57,581 nt of DNA, taken from the NCBI GenBank assembly GCA_017860345.1, contig JAFNAV010000012.1, positions 1-57,581 on the forward strand, written 5' to 3'. The position numbers were made by a program, and so were the translations under genes. Positions 7,877 through 16,193 of the stretch are shown here, one piece after another (positions within the stretch are counted from its first letter, which is position 1; every line of letters starts with the position of its first letter). This DNA comes from Bacteroidota bacterium (GTDB taxonomy: Bacteria > Bacteroidota > Bacteroidia > Bacteroidales > Paludibacteraceae). The notes under the pieces were generated by a model. That model saw nothing but the letters and a program-made list of their open reading frames with translations. It had not been told where the DNA came from and did no database searches.

Positions 7877-10003
7877 TTATTTACCGAAATCCGGTTTCAT
7901 ACCCAAATGGTACATTACAAACGACCACATATCCGTTTGAGCATCAATAATTTTGCTAACAGGCTTTCCGGCGCCATGTCCGGCATTGGTATCTATTCTG
8001 ATTAGCGCCGGGTTTTTCTTGCTGGCCCGGGCTTGCAGGGTAGCTGCAAATTTGAATGAGTGTGCCGGTACCACGCGGTCGTCGTGATCGCCGGTCATAA
8101 CCATAACAGCCGGATATTTCGTACCCTCTTTTACGTTGTGTAGCGGTGAGTAAGCTTTCAGGTATTCAAACATCTCGCGGCTATCTTCACTGGTTCCATA
8201 ATCGGTAGCCCAAGCCCATCCAATGGTGAATTTATGGTAGCGGAGCATATCCAGCACGCCAACTTCGGGTATGGCCACAGCAAATAAATCGGGACGTTGT
8301 GTGAGGCACGCACCTATGAGCAGCCCACCGTTAGAGCCACCGTCGATAGCCAGTTTTTCTTTCGAGGTGTATTTTTCCTGAATCAGATATTCGGCAGCAG
8401 CAATAAAATCATCAAATACGTTTTGTTTCTGCATTTTGGTGCCGGCCTTATGCCATTTTTCGCCATATTCGCCACCACCACGTATATTGGCTACCACATA
8501 TATACCACCTTGTTCCAGAAATGGTATCCGACCCATGTTGAACGAAGGATTCATACTGATATTAAAACCACCATATCCGTAAAGCATCAGAGGGTTTTTT
8601 CCGTTGAGTTGCATCCCTTTTTTGTAGGTTATAAACATCGGAATTTTTGTTCCATCTTTGCTTGTATAAAACTGTTGTACAGTGGTGTAGTCATCCTGTT
8701 TAAACTTGGTTTCTATCTGGTTAAACTTACGGGACTGGTTCTCTTTTACGTCAAACAGGTAAATGCTTTGAGGTATGGTGTACGATGTAAAGGTGTAAAA
8801 TGCTTCATTATCGTCTTTATTGCCTGTAAATGCCGTTATACTACCTAAGCCGGGTAATTTTACTTCGTAAAGCTCGTTGCCGTTATAATCAAAGGCATAA
8901 GCATGACTGGCCGCATCTTTTTCATATTGTACAATAAATTTTCCACCCATAACCGATACGCCTGTAAGCACATTCTTAGTTTCAGGAATGACGGTTTTCC
9001 AGTTTTCGCGCGATGGTTTTGCCGGATCTATCTCTATGAGTTGCTGGTTGGATGCTTTCCAGTTGGTAAGTACGTATATTTTCCCCTGTATGTAATCTAC
9101 TACGGCGTAGTCATTATCAAAACCATTTTCGAGTGTTACAAGTGGTGCATCTTCAGTGGTCAAATCTTTGAAATACAAAGAGTTTCCCGAGGTAGACTCC
9201 GTTTCGGTTATGAACAAATATTTTTCGTCGCCCGATACGCCAGCGCTACAGTTCCTAAGCGGGTGCTCGCGGTTTTCAAACACAAGTTTATCCTGCTTCT
9301 GATTATCACCTATTTGATGGTAAAATATCTTGTGATATTCATTCTTGTTAGAAAATTCCTTTCCGGCCACAGGTTCATCGTAAGCGCTGTAATAGAATCC
9401 GTTACCTTTCCAGGCTATGCCCGAAAACTTCACCCATTTAATCACATCCGACAATAATTCTTTGGTTTCGAGATTCATAATGTATATCTCATTCCAGTCC
9501 GAACCGCTACGCGCTATACTGTAAGCCATGTATTTACCGTCAGCCGAAAACTCTATTTGCGAAATAGCCACAGTTCCGTCGGCCGATAATTTATTCGGGT
9601 TGAGCAGTTCCTCGGGTTGGCTATCCAGACTGTTTTGTCTGTAAAACACGCTTTGGTTTTGCAGTCCGTCATTTTTATAAAAATAGTATTTACCCTTATG
9701 CTTAACGGGTGCGTTGTATTTCGGGTAGTTTGTTAGCTCGGTTAGATGTTCTTTTAAAGCCTGCCTGAAAGGGATTTTGTTCAGATATGTATAAGTCACC
9801 TGATTTTGAGCTTTCACCCATGTTTCGGTAGCACGCGATGTATCGTTTTCGAGCCAGCGATACGGTTCGGCCACCTTTATTCCAAAATAGCTGTCGCTGA
9901 TATCCTCTTTGGACGTATCCGGGTACTTAATTTTTAGCGAAGAATTACATGCCTGCATAGTAAGCAATAAAAAAATAGTTGGAAATAAATGTCTGATTCT
10001 CAT
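7877..10003 (-). CDS. Prolyl oligopeptidase family serine peptidase (S9A), exported lipoprotein
   Basis: 708 aa, the usual length of S9A peptidases, which cut short peptides after proline. The N-terminus is a lipoprotein signal (FLLLTMQAC, lipid-carrying Cys at about 19), so it is probably anchored in the periplasm or outer membrane. A beta-propeller domain fills residues about 80-430. The C-terminal alpha/beta hydrolase has the catalytic triad: Ser557 in GGSNGG, Asp642 in GDHDDRV and His676 in NAGHGAGK. The N-terminal YPDTSKEDISDSYFG and PYRWLEND match the family entry motif. It stands alone, with a hairpin downstream, and probably serves peptide use rather than a local pathway. Confidence 0.92.
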   Translation of the reverse strand: MRIRHLFPTIFLLLTMQACNSSLKIKYPDTSKEDISDSYFGIKVAEPYRWLENDTSRATETWVKAQNQVTYTYLNKIPFRQALKEHLTELTNYPKYNAPVKHKGKYYFYKNDGLQNQSVFYRQNSLDSQPEELLNPNKLSADGTVAISQIEFSADGKYMAYSIARSGSDWNEIYIMNLETKELLSDVIKWVKFSGIAWKGNGFYYSAYDEPVAGKEFSNKNEYHKIFYHQIGDNQKQDKLVFENREHPLRNCSAGVSGDEKYLFITETESTSGNSLYFKDLTTEDAPLVTLENGFDNDYAVVDYIQGKIYVLTNWKASNQQLIEIDPAKPSRENWKTVIPETKNVLTGVSVMGGKFIVQYEKDAASHAYAFDYNGNELYEVKLPGLGSITAFTGNKDDNEAFYTFTSYTIPQSIYLFDVKENQSRKFNQIETKFKQDDYTTVQQFYTSKDGTKIPMFITYKKGMQLNGKNPLMLYGYGGFNISMNPSFNMGRIPFLEQGGIYVVANIRGGGEYGEKWHKAGTKMQKQNVFDDFIAAAEYLIQEKYTSKEKLAIDGGSNGGLLIGACLTQRPDLFAVAIPEVGVLDMLRYHKFTIGWAWATDYGTSEDSREMFEYLKAYSPLHNVKEGTKYPAVMVMTGDHDDRVVPAHSFKFAATLQARASKKNPALIRIDTNAGHGAGKPVSKIIDAQTDMWSFVMYHLGMKPDFGK

Positions 10004-10220
10004 ATTTTCTCATTTTTATTTATAAATCAGTTTGTTGGGTAACAGGAAATAAGTAATGTTGTATAATTCATTTTTAATTTCAAGAATAAATGATGCTTTT
10101 GAGTAAATACAACAGAATATTCGATACCTGTGTTTGTGAGATGATCATTATTTAGATTTTCACTTCGCTATGAATCATAACAAAGTTCTATAATTCAAAA
10201 AAACATAAGTCCCGTTACGC

Positions 10221-11405
10221 TCATCGGTTTAAAAAACTCCAGGCCAACCAGGCCATACCTCCAAAACCTGTTTCCAGAGCAGCCTCGTCAATGTGAAAAG
10301 TGGCACTGTGCAGTCCTCTGGTGTTGGTATTGGAAGCTCCTTTAACCCCAAATCTGTAGAAAGTACAGGGATATTGCTGAGTGAAAAAAGCAAAATCTTC
10401 AGATGTCATGCGCATTTCGAGTGATGCAACATGCTCTTTCCCAATCCATTCCTCTGCAAATTCACGGGCTTTTCGGGTGACTTCGGCATCATTGATTACA
10501 CAGGGATATCCATCGGGAATATCAATTTCGGCTGTGCATCCGTAAGCTTTGCTTGTTTCATCAATAATGCGGCGAATATGCCTGATAGCCTCGGCGCGCC
10601 AGGTTTCGTCCACTGTGCGGAAAGTACCTGATAGCTGCACTTCATGCGGAATAATGTTTTGTGCACCTCCAGCCAAAAATCTACCAAAAGTAAGTACCAT
10701 GGGCGTAAGCGGATGGCAAAGGCGGCTGCGTACCTGCTGGAGCGAAACCAACGTTTGAGCGCCTGCCAGTACGGTGTCGTTGGTCAGGTGAGGCAAAGCT
10801 CCATGTCCGCCCTTACCTTTTATTTTTACATGAATTTCGTCGGCCGAGGCCATTATTTTGCCCGGCAAAAAGGCCATTGTACCAGTAGGATAATCTACCG
10901 AAACATGCTGAGCTATAATCAATTCAGGTTCAATGTCCTGAAAAATTCCATCTTCGAGCATCAGGCGGGCTCCACCCGGAGCTTTTTCTTCGCCCGGCTG
11001 AAATATCAGTAAAATTGTACCCTCGAAGCTATCTTTAAGGCAATTCAGAACTTTAGCAGCGCCAAGCAAGCATGCAGTATGGGCATCGTGTCCACAGGCA
11101 TGCATTACGTTTTCATTTTCGGATTTCCAGGGTAGTTCATTGGCTTCGCATACAGGCAGAGCATCCATATCGGCTCTGAGGGCAATCACTTTTTTTAGCG
11201 GATTAAGGCCTTCAATGCGTGCTAAGATACCGTTTCCACCTATGCCCGAGCGGTAAGGTATTTTCATGTTTTGCAGTTCAGCGCATATAAAACGGGCAGT
11301 TTCATATTCTTCGAACGAAAGCTCAGGATGTGCATGAAAGTGCCTGTAATACGCTATTACATCACCTTTATATTGTTGGGTAAGTTCTTTTATTTTATTT
11401 TTCAT
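10221..11405 (-). CDS. M20-family amidohydrolase (hippurate / N-acyl-amino-acid hydrolase type)
   Basis: 394 aa, a cytoplasmic zinc-dependent hydrolase with no signal peptide. M20D signatures are present in order: HPELSFEEYETA (about 25-36), RADMDALP, HACGHDAHTACLLGAA and FQPGEEKAPGGA, with the metal-binding Asp, His and Glu residues in these motifs. A lid/dimerisation domain follows, with KIKGKGGHGALPH. The final LHSATFHIDEAALETG supplies the last metal-binding His. Relatives remove acyl groups from amino acids or from diaminopimelate-type substrates; the exact substrate cannot be assigned. A TAnnTTTG element lies upstream on its strand. Confidence 0.9.
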   Translation of the reverse strand: MKNKIKELTQQYKGDVIAYYRHFHAHPELSFEEYETARFICAELQNMKIPYRSGIGGNGILARIEGLNPLKKVIALRADMDALPVCEANELPWKSENENVMHACGHDAHTACLLGAAKVLNCLKDSFEGTILLIFQPGEEKAPGGARLMLEDGIFQDIEPELIIAQHVSVDYPTGTMAFLPGKIMASADEIHVKIKGKGGHGALPHLTNDTVLAGAQTLVSLQQVRSRLCHPLTPMVLTFGRFLAGGAQNIIPHEVQLSGTFRTVDETWRAEAIRHIRRIIDETSKAYGCTAEIDIPDGYPCVINDAEVTRKAREFAEEWIGKEHVASLEMRMTSEDFAFFTQQYPCTFYRFGVKGASNTNTRGLHSATFHIDEAALETGFGGMAWLAWSFLNR

Positions 11406-11434
11406 TCAGCGTAAAAAACTATTGGGTCGTTATA

Positions 11435-11482
11435 CTGTTATGGAAATATAACAGGAAATCAATGCTTCCTACCGCAAAATTA
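11435..11482 (-). promoter_or_regulatory. Promoter element and inverted repeat upstream of the M20 amidohydrolase
   Basis: On the minus strand TAATTTTG (11475-11482) matches the Bacteroidota -7 element, about 70 bp before the start codon. Just downstream of it, a 7-bp perfect inverted repeat (CTGTTAT at 11435-11441, ATAACAG at 11448-11454) lies in the 5' leader and could be an operator or hairpin. Confidence 0.45.
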
Positions 11483-11630
11483 GTATTTTTGAGCTAATTA
11501 GTTGTTTGAAGCATCAAATAATAACTTTTTATTTCAAAACATCTGCTTAAAATTGGTTTAAATATAAGTGATTTAACTAATTTTATAACAGATAATTCTA
11601 TAAATAAGTGTAGTAACACACAAATTTTTC

Positions 11631-11638
11631 TAATTTTG
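11631..11638 (+). promoter_or_regulatory. -7 element of the first DUF1573 gene
   Basis: TAATTTTG fits TAnnTTTG and lies 41 bp before the ATG at 11679. No clear -33 TTTG is seen at the normal spacing. Confidence 0.55.
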
Positions 11639-11678
11639 CATGTCAAATCACTAACTATTTAATTTCAAAATAAAAAAC

Positions 11679-12071
11679 ATGAAAAAGGTTAATTTACTAT
11701 TGTTTGGTTTATTTGTAACCCTTGCATCGTTTGCTCAACAGCCGGTTATCACTTTTGAAACCAAAACTCACGATTTTGGAGTAGTAAAGGAAGAAGCTGA
11801 AAAAGCAACATATGTATTTAGTTTTACCAACACGGGCAAAGCTCCTTTGGTTATCAACAGAGTTCAGGCTTCGTGCGGATGTACTACACCTACATGGACC
11901 AAAGAACCGATTGAACCCGGGAAAAAAGGTACAGTGACTGTTGTATACAGTACAGCTAATCGTCCGGGTGCATTTACCAAATCAATTACAGTTTACAGTA
12001 ATGCGGCAGAAGAGCAGGTTGTGCTTATGATTAAGGGTGAGGTAACTCCCAAAACAGTTGCTGCCAACTAA
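11679..12071 (+). CDS. Secreted DUF1573 domain protein, short paralogue
   Basis: 130 aa. A signal peptide ends in ASFAQ (cleavage near residue 20) and is followed by one DUF1573 domain, an immunoglobulin-like fold found in many secreted Bacteroidota proteins. Typical features are THDFGVVKE, a VINRVQASCGCTTP motif with two conserved cysteines, and a final beta-rich FTKSITVYSNA. The segment from VINRVQ to ITVYSNA is almost identical to the same segment in the next gene, while the flanks differ, suggesting recent duplication or gene conversion. Molecular function is unknown. Confidence 0.88.
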   Translation: MKKVNLLLFGLFVTLASFAQQPVITFETKTHDFGVVKEEAEKATYVFSFTNTGKAPLVINRVQASCGCTTPTWTKEPIEPGKKGTVTVVYSTANRPGAFTKSITVYSNAAEEQVVLMIKGEVTPKTVAAN

Positions 12072-12104
12072 AAAAATATTTTACCATAGATAGATATCAG
12101 TATA

Positions 12105-12181
12105 AAACGAGCATTTAGCCCCTCAAAATCGGGTTTTAATGTGGTTTTTATACGATAATCATAAAAAATAAAAAGGAACGC
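12105..12181 (+). repeat. Weak candidate copy of the AAACGAG leader element
   Basis: The interval between the two DUF1573 genes starts with AAACGAGCAT (12105) and ends with AAAAAGGAACGC directly before the ATG at 12182, like the stronger copies near 57.2 kb. It also has ATACGA followed by an A-rich stretch, but lacks ACCAAAGA and GAGTTCCA. A small CCC/GGG hairpin surrounds TCAAAAT. It may be a diverged copy or chance similarity. Confidence 0.3.
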
Positions 12182-13276
12182 ATGAAAAAGATTAGTTTGC
12201 TTTTACTTGGTTTTGCTTTGGCATTCAATGCTTTCTCACAAAAACCGGTTATTTCGTTTGAATCAAAAAGTTATGATTTTGGTAAGGTGGCCGAAGAAGA
12301 CGAAAAGGCAATACATGTTTTCAATTTTATAAACACAGGAAATTCACCATTGGTTATCAACAGAGTTCAGGCTTCGTGTGGATGTACTACCCCTACATGG
12401 ACTAAAGAACCGATTGAGCCCGGTAAAAAAGGAACAGTTACAGTTGTGTACAGCACCGTCAATCGTCCGGGTGCATTTACCAAGTCGATAACTGTTTACA
12501 GTAATGCTACCGATAATCAGGCTGTTCTAATCATTAAAGGAGAGGTAGTTCCTAAATCATCTTCTCTGTCATCATCAGCTCAATCGCTGCCAGTACTGAT
12601 GGGGGGAACTTTACGGCTCAAGTCCAAAATAGTTCAGATGAATAATGTGGATAAAGGAAAAACTCAGGTGAGAGAACTGGAAATTTTAAACAGCGGAAAA
12701 TCGAATATTAAAGTAGGTATTGAAAATATGCCTAAATATTTGATTGCGAGAGTTGTACCTCAGGTGCTGGAACCCAATGAATCTGGTAAAATTATTTTTA
12801 CGCTCAGTTCGGCGCTCTGTTCGCAATGGGGACCTTTGGCTAACGATGTTTATGTAACTCTGAACGGACAAAAAAGCTTCACTGATGATTATCAAATCAA
12901 AGTGATTTCTAATATTGTAGAGGACTTCAGTAAGCTAACGCTTGATCAGAAAAGGAAGGCTCCTATTTTTGATTCACCTACCCGTACCATTGATTTGGGA
13001 GTAGTAAAGCCGGGTTTAAAGAAAACTACCAAGGTAAAGATTAGTAACAAGGGAGTAAGCGCTTTGGAGATAAGGAGAGTGATTAATAACAACAAAGAAC
13101 TCGCTGTGAATCAAAATAAGCTCTCAATAGCCGGAGGGCGTGTCAGCGCTTTGGATGTAGCTTTGGATGCAAGTGCGCTACCAGAGGGCGATTATAAAAA
13201 ATCTATTACCGTACAAACCAACGACCCGGATAACTCGTACGTCATGTTTGTACTTAGTTGGAAGGTGAAGAAATAA
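12182..13276 (+). CDS. Secreted protein with DUF1573 and further Ig-like domains, long paralogue
   Basis: 364 aa with a signal peptide ending in NAFSQ. The first domain (about 22-120) is DUF1573 and nearly matches the preceding gene through the SCGCTTPTWTKEP stretch. Two more beta-sandwich domains follow: residues about 135-240 (LRLKSKIVQMNNVDKGKTQ) and about 255-364 (TIDLGVVKPGLKKTTKVKISNKG, a second DUF1573-like unit). The protein ends in the strand pattern YVMFVLSWKVKK. It is probably periplasmic or surface exposed. A hairpin follows the stop codon. Function is unknown. Confidence 0.87.
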   Translation: MKKISLLLLGFALAFNAFSQKPVISFESKSYDFGKVAEEDEKAIHVFNFINTGNSPLVINRVQASCGCTTPTWTKEPIEPGKKGTVTVVYSTVNRPGAFTKSITVYSNATDNQAVLIIKGEVVPKSSSLSSSAQSLPVLMGGTLRLKSKIVQMNNVDKGKTQVRELEILNSGKSNIKVGIENMPKYLIARVVPQVLEPNESGKIIFTLSSALCSQWGPLANDVYVTLNGQKSFTDDYQIKVISNIVEDFSKLTLDQKRKAPIFDSPTRTIDLGVVKPGLKKTTKVKISNKGVSALEIRRVINNNKELAVNQNKLSIAGGRVSALDVALDASALPEGDYKKSITVQTNDPDNSYVMFVLSWKVKK

Positions 13277-13306
13277 AACAGTATTGTAATATAATAATTT
13301 TATATC

Positions 13307-13340
13307 AAAAGCCGGGATTTGTCTTGGCTTTTGCTTTTTA
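13307..13340 (+). terminator. Rho-independent terminator after the DUF1573 pair
   Basis: AAAAGCC (13307-13313) and GGCTTTT (13326-13332) form a 7-bp stem with a 12-nt loop, followed by GC and a run of five T. Confidence 0.7.
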
Positions 13341-13384
13341 AATAGTTAAATCTTATTCTGTAAACTAAAAAAAACAATTTTATT

Positions 13385-14485
13385 GTGCATTATAAACATC
13401 ATCACCCCGAAAATGACCCGGATTATAAAGGCCTGACGGTAAACGAAGGCGTTGAATCCGTACCTACGGTAAATCCGTATAATCGTCCTAAACGCAAGGC
13501 CCGTAAATTTACTCCTGCCGAGTTTGTCGAAGGCATTTTGAAGGGCGATGTGTCTATGTTGAGTCAGGCCGTTACGCTGGTAGAAAGTTCGTTGCCTGAG
13601 CATCAGCAGTTGGCTCAGGAGGTTATTGAAAAATGTTTGCCTTACTCGGGTAAATCAGTTCGTTTGGGAATAACAGGTGTTCCCGGTGCCGGAAAAAGTA
13701 CTTTTATTGAGGCTTTAGGAATGCACCTGGTACGCTCCGCACATAAGTTGGCTGTACTTGCCATCGACCCAAGCAGCGAACGCTCCAAAGGCAGTATCCT
13801 GGGCGATAAAACCCGTATGGAAGAGCTGTCGGTAGCAAGCAATGCGTTTATTCGTCCTTCACCTTCGGCCGGATCATTAGGAGGGGTGGCTCGCAAAACG
13901 CGCGAAAGCATAGTATTGTGCGAAGCTGCCGGATTCGATACAATTTTTGTAGAGACAGTAGGAGTAGGGCAGTCCGAAATTGCGGTTCATTCCATGGTCG
14001 ATTTTTTTCTGCTTATTCAGTTGGCAGGTACCGGCGACGAGCTACAGGGAATAAAGCGCGGAATTATGGAAATGGCCGACGGCATTGCCATTAATAAGTG
14101 CGATGGGAGTAATGTAGACAAAGCCCGGGTTGCCCGTACACAGTACCAAAATGCACTGCACCTGTTTCCTGCACACGAATCGGGCTGGACTCCGCAGGTG
14201 ATTACCTGTTCGGCTGTTGAAAATACCGGCATAACCGAAGTGTGGGAGATGGTGGTGAAATATGTAGATTTTGTAAAACTAAACGGATATTTCGACTATA
14301 AGCGCAATTCGCAATCGAAGTACTGGATGTACGAATCAATCAACGAATATCTGAAGAATCATTTTTATCAAAATATGCACATTAAAGAGCAGCTCAATGT
14401 TTTTGAACAAAAGGTTTTGTCCAACGAACTTAGCTCTTTCATTGCAGCCAGAGACTTGCTTGATATGTTTTACAGTGGCAGGTAA
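13385..14485 (+). CDS. meaB: Methylmalonyl-CoA mutase-associated G-protein chaperone MeaB
   Basis: 366 aa. MeaB (ArgK family) is a G3E GTPase that loads and protects adenosylcobalamin in methylmalonyl-CoA mutase. Visible motifs are the P-loop GVPGAGKST (98-106), AIDPSSERSKGSILGDKTRM, the switch-like FVETVGVGQSE and the NKCDG base-recognition motif. The first codon is GTG at 13385; no ATG occurs in frame until residue 58, and the N-terminal HPENDPDYKGLTVNEGVE matches what I recall of Bacteroides MeaB, so GTG is preferred. The mutase itself is not adjacent. It fits with the carboxyltransferase at 29.7-31.2 kb in propionyl/methylmalonyl-CoA metabolism. Confidence 0.93.
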   Translation: MHYKHHHPENDPDYKGLTVNEGVESVPTVNPYNRPKRKARKFTPAEFVEGILKGDVSMLSQAVTLVESSLPEHQQLAQEVIEKCLPYSGKSVRLGITGVPGAGKSTFIEALGMHLVRSAHKLAVLAIDPSSERSKGSILGDKTRMEELSVASNAFIRPSPSAGSLGGVARKTRESIVLCEAAGFDTIFVETVGVGQSEIAVHSMVDFFLLIQLAGTGDELQGIKRGIMEMADGIAINKCDGSNVDKARVARTQYQNALHLFPAHESGWTPQVITCSAVENTGITEVWEMVVKYVDFVKLNGYFDYKRNSQSKYWMYESINEYLKNHFYQNMHIKEQLNVFEQKVLSNELSSFIAARDLLDMFYSGR

Positions 14486-14535
14486 CCGATAAAAGTGTAC
14501 ACGAAAAATGGGGCAGACTCAGAAAGGGATGTAGA

Positions 14536-14931
14536 TTATTTCAATACATCCTCACTGCTGATGGGTGCGTAAGGCCCCTCTTTAACTTCAAAAATGACTG
14601 TTCCTTTTTCCAATACTTCAATGTTGTGCCATACGCCGGCAGGAATCGTAATGCCATACTCACCCTGGGTAGGGCTTAGAAGCAGTTGTCGTAACCGGTT
14701 CTTATTTCCGTCATAAAAGTTTACAAACAGGCTGCCTCTCAGTATGATAAAAGTTTCGCCGATATGCTTATGTCTGTGCACCGGAATTTCGGTTTCGGGC
14801 TCCAGGGCATTCAGCAACCTTTGAACCGGTTCTTCGAGCGAGGCATGCAGGTTATAATTTTTACGCAAGCGAGAGCTCGCAGCTGCTTCAGCAGAAATCT
14901 GGTTCAATAAATCGTTATTTATAATTTTCAT
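14536..14931 (-). CDS. wbuC: WbuC-family cupin-fold protein
   Basis: 131 aa single-domain cupin. The motif PVHRHKHIGETFIILRGSL supplies His, His and Glu metal ligands, and the second cupin motif is IPAGVWHNIEVL. The N-terminal LASRLRKNYNLH-like segment (ASSRLRKNYNLH here) is the WbuC signature. WbuC genes accompany O-antigen and capsule loci, but the reaction is unknown. This is the last gene of the minus-strand polysaccharide cluster. Confidence 0.85.
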   Translation of the reverse strand: MKIINNDLLNQISAEAAASSRLRKNYNLHASLEEPVQRLLNALEPETEIPVHRHKHIGETFIILRGSLFVNFYDGNKNRLRQLLLSPTQGEYGITIPAGVWHNIEVLEKGTVIFEVKEGPYAPISSEDVLK

Positions 14932-14997
14932 AATTTTAAAAGTCAGTGAACAGAAAATGCCGGGGCTAAAGAAATGAATACGATAACCGGATTTTCT

Positions 14998-16134
14998 TTA
15001 ATTTCTTCTGATTCTTATCTGGATAGCATTTTTCAGAGGTTTTTCGCTAAAGAAAATAAGGTATCCACCTCCGCCGGCTCCACTCACTTTCCAGCCCAGA
15101 ACATCAGGCTTAAATACTTCAATCTGACTCATTATGTCATTATTCACCATATCCGGAAACATTTTAATCTGAGCATTGAAACTATCAATCATAGCCTTTC
15201 CGGTAAGTTCAGCATTCTTTGTCAGGAGTGCATTCCAGCAATTTTCCGCAGCTTTGCTCAAAGCCACAGCTCCATCTTCGTTAATGCAGGTATTGGCCAG
15301 CACATCGTACGAATCGATGCGCGGGTATAGCGGTATCATCCATATCCTGTCTTCTATCCATTGCAGCAAATCATCGTTGCAGTTACTTTCCATGGCCACA
15401 GGCCAGTAGTCGCCGTCGTACGAAAAACGGTTAAGCCCGGGCATGGTAATCCCCAGCGAATCCTGCGAGCCGCTTACGTACTTTGTACCCGGAGGATTTT
15501 CAAAGCAAAACAGTGTTTTAGCTAATTTTTCTTTATCGCCATCGGGTATATCAGTTTGCCATAGTTCAATGGCTTTTTTCCGGCTGCTTGTAGACATGCC
15601 GCTTCGGTCGTTGAACTCATAATCGGGTTCGATGCAAATGGTGATAACAGCGCCGCTTGCATATTTGCTCACATAAGGCTGGTCGAGCCAGCCGCCGGCT
15701 AAATCAATTCTGTAGGGTATGCGGCATTCTTTGCGCAAAGCAGTGGTTGAGCGGGTAGGAAGGTTGCCATGCGGTATGCGCTGACTTACAACGTATTCAA
15801 TGCCAAGCTCTTTGCATAAAGCTTCTTTGGCAGCAGTATGCCCGTCGGCATTTACAAAGAAAATATCCGGTTTCAGGGTTTTAAGTTCGTCTAAAAAATC
15901 GATTAGTCCGCTGCCAGAGTTTATCCAGGCATCTTTTACCGATTTCAACGATTTTACCATATATAGCCTCTCAGCATCAGAGTTTATGGTTTTTCGGGCT
16001 TTTAGTTCATATATAGTTTTATCGGAGCCAATGCCTACATACAAATCACCATAGCCTGCTGCCTCTTCAAAAAACGCCACATGCCCGCTATGCAGCATAT
16101 CGTAACAACCGCTTACAAAAACCTTTTTAGTCAT
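14998..16134 (-). CDS. Fusion of a cytidylyltransferase-like domain and a GHMP sugar kinase
   Basis: 378 aa. Residues 1-135 are a nucleotidyltransferase of the HxGH class (GCYDMLHSGHVAFFEEA, His15 and His18), as in glycerol-phosphate, choline-phosphate and heptose-phosphate nucleotidyltransferases. From about 140 a GHMP kinase begins (RIPYRIDLAGGWLDQPYV). It ends in the glycine-rich GAGGGG motif (about 352-357). Both halves look intact. The natural reading is a two-step activator that phosphorylates a sugar or polyol and adds a nucleotide, analogous in logic to fucokinase/GDP-fucose pyrophosphorylase but built from different folds. It lies in the polysaccharide cluster, so the product probably feeds a glycosyltransferase there. 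The substrate is unknown. Confidence 0.8.
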   Translation of the reverse strand: MTKKVFVSGCYDMLHSGHVAFFEEAAGYGDLYVGIGSDKTIYELKARKTINSDAERLYMVKSLKSVKDAWINSGSGLIDFLDELKTLKPDIFFVNADGHTAAKEALCKELGIEYVVSQRIPHGNLPTRSTTALRKECRIPYRIDLAGGWLDQPYVSKYASGAVITICIEPDYEFNDRSGMSTSSRKKAIELWQTDIPDGDKEKLAKTLFCFENPPGTKYVSGSQDSLGITMPGLNRFSYDGDYWPVAMESNCNDDLLQWIEDRIWMIPLYPRIDSYDVLANTCINEDGAVALSKAAENCWNALLTKNAELTGKAMIDSFNAQIKMFPDMVNNDIMSQIEVFKPDVLGWKVSGAGGGGYLIFFSEKPLKNAIQIRIRRN

Positions 16135-16193
16135 CTGCTTTTATATTTGAATGAGGTGCGAAATTAACCAATAATTCTATTAAATACAAGTAT

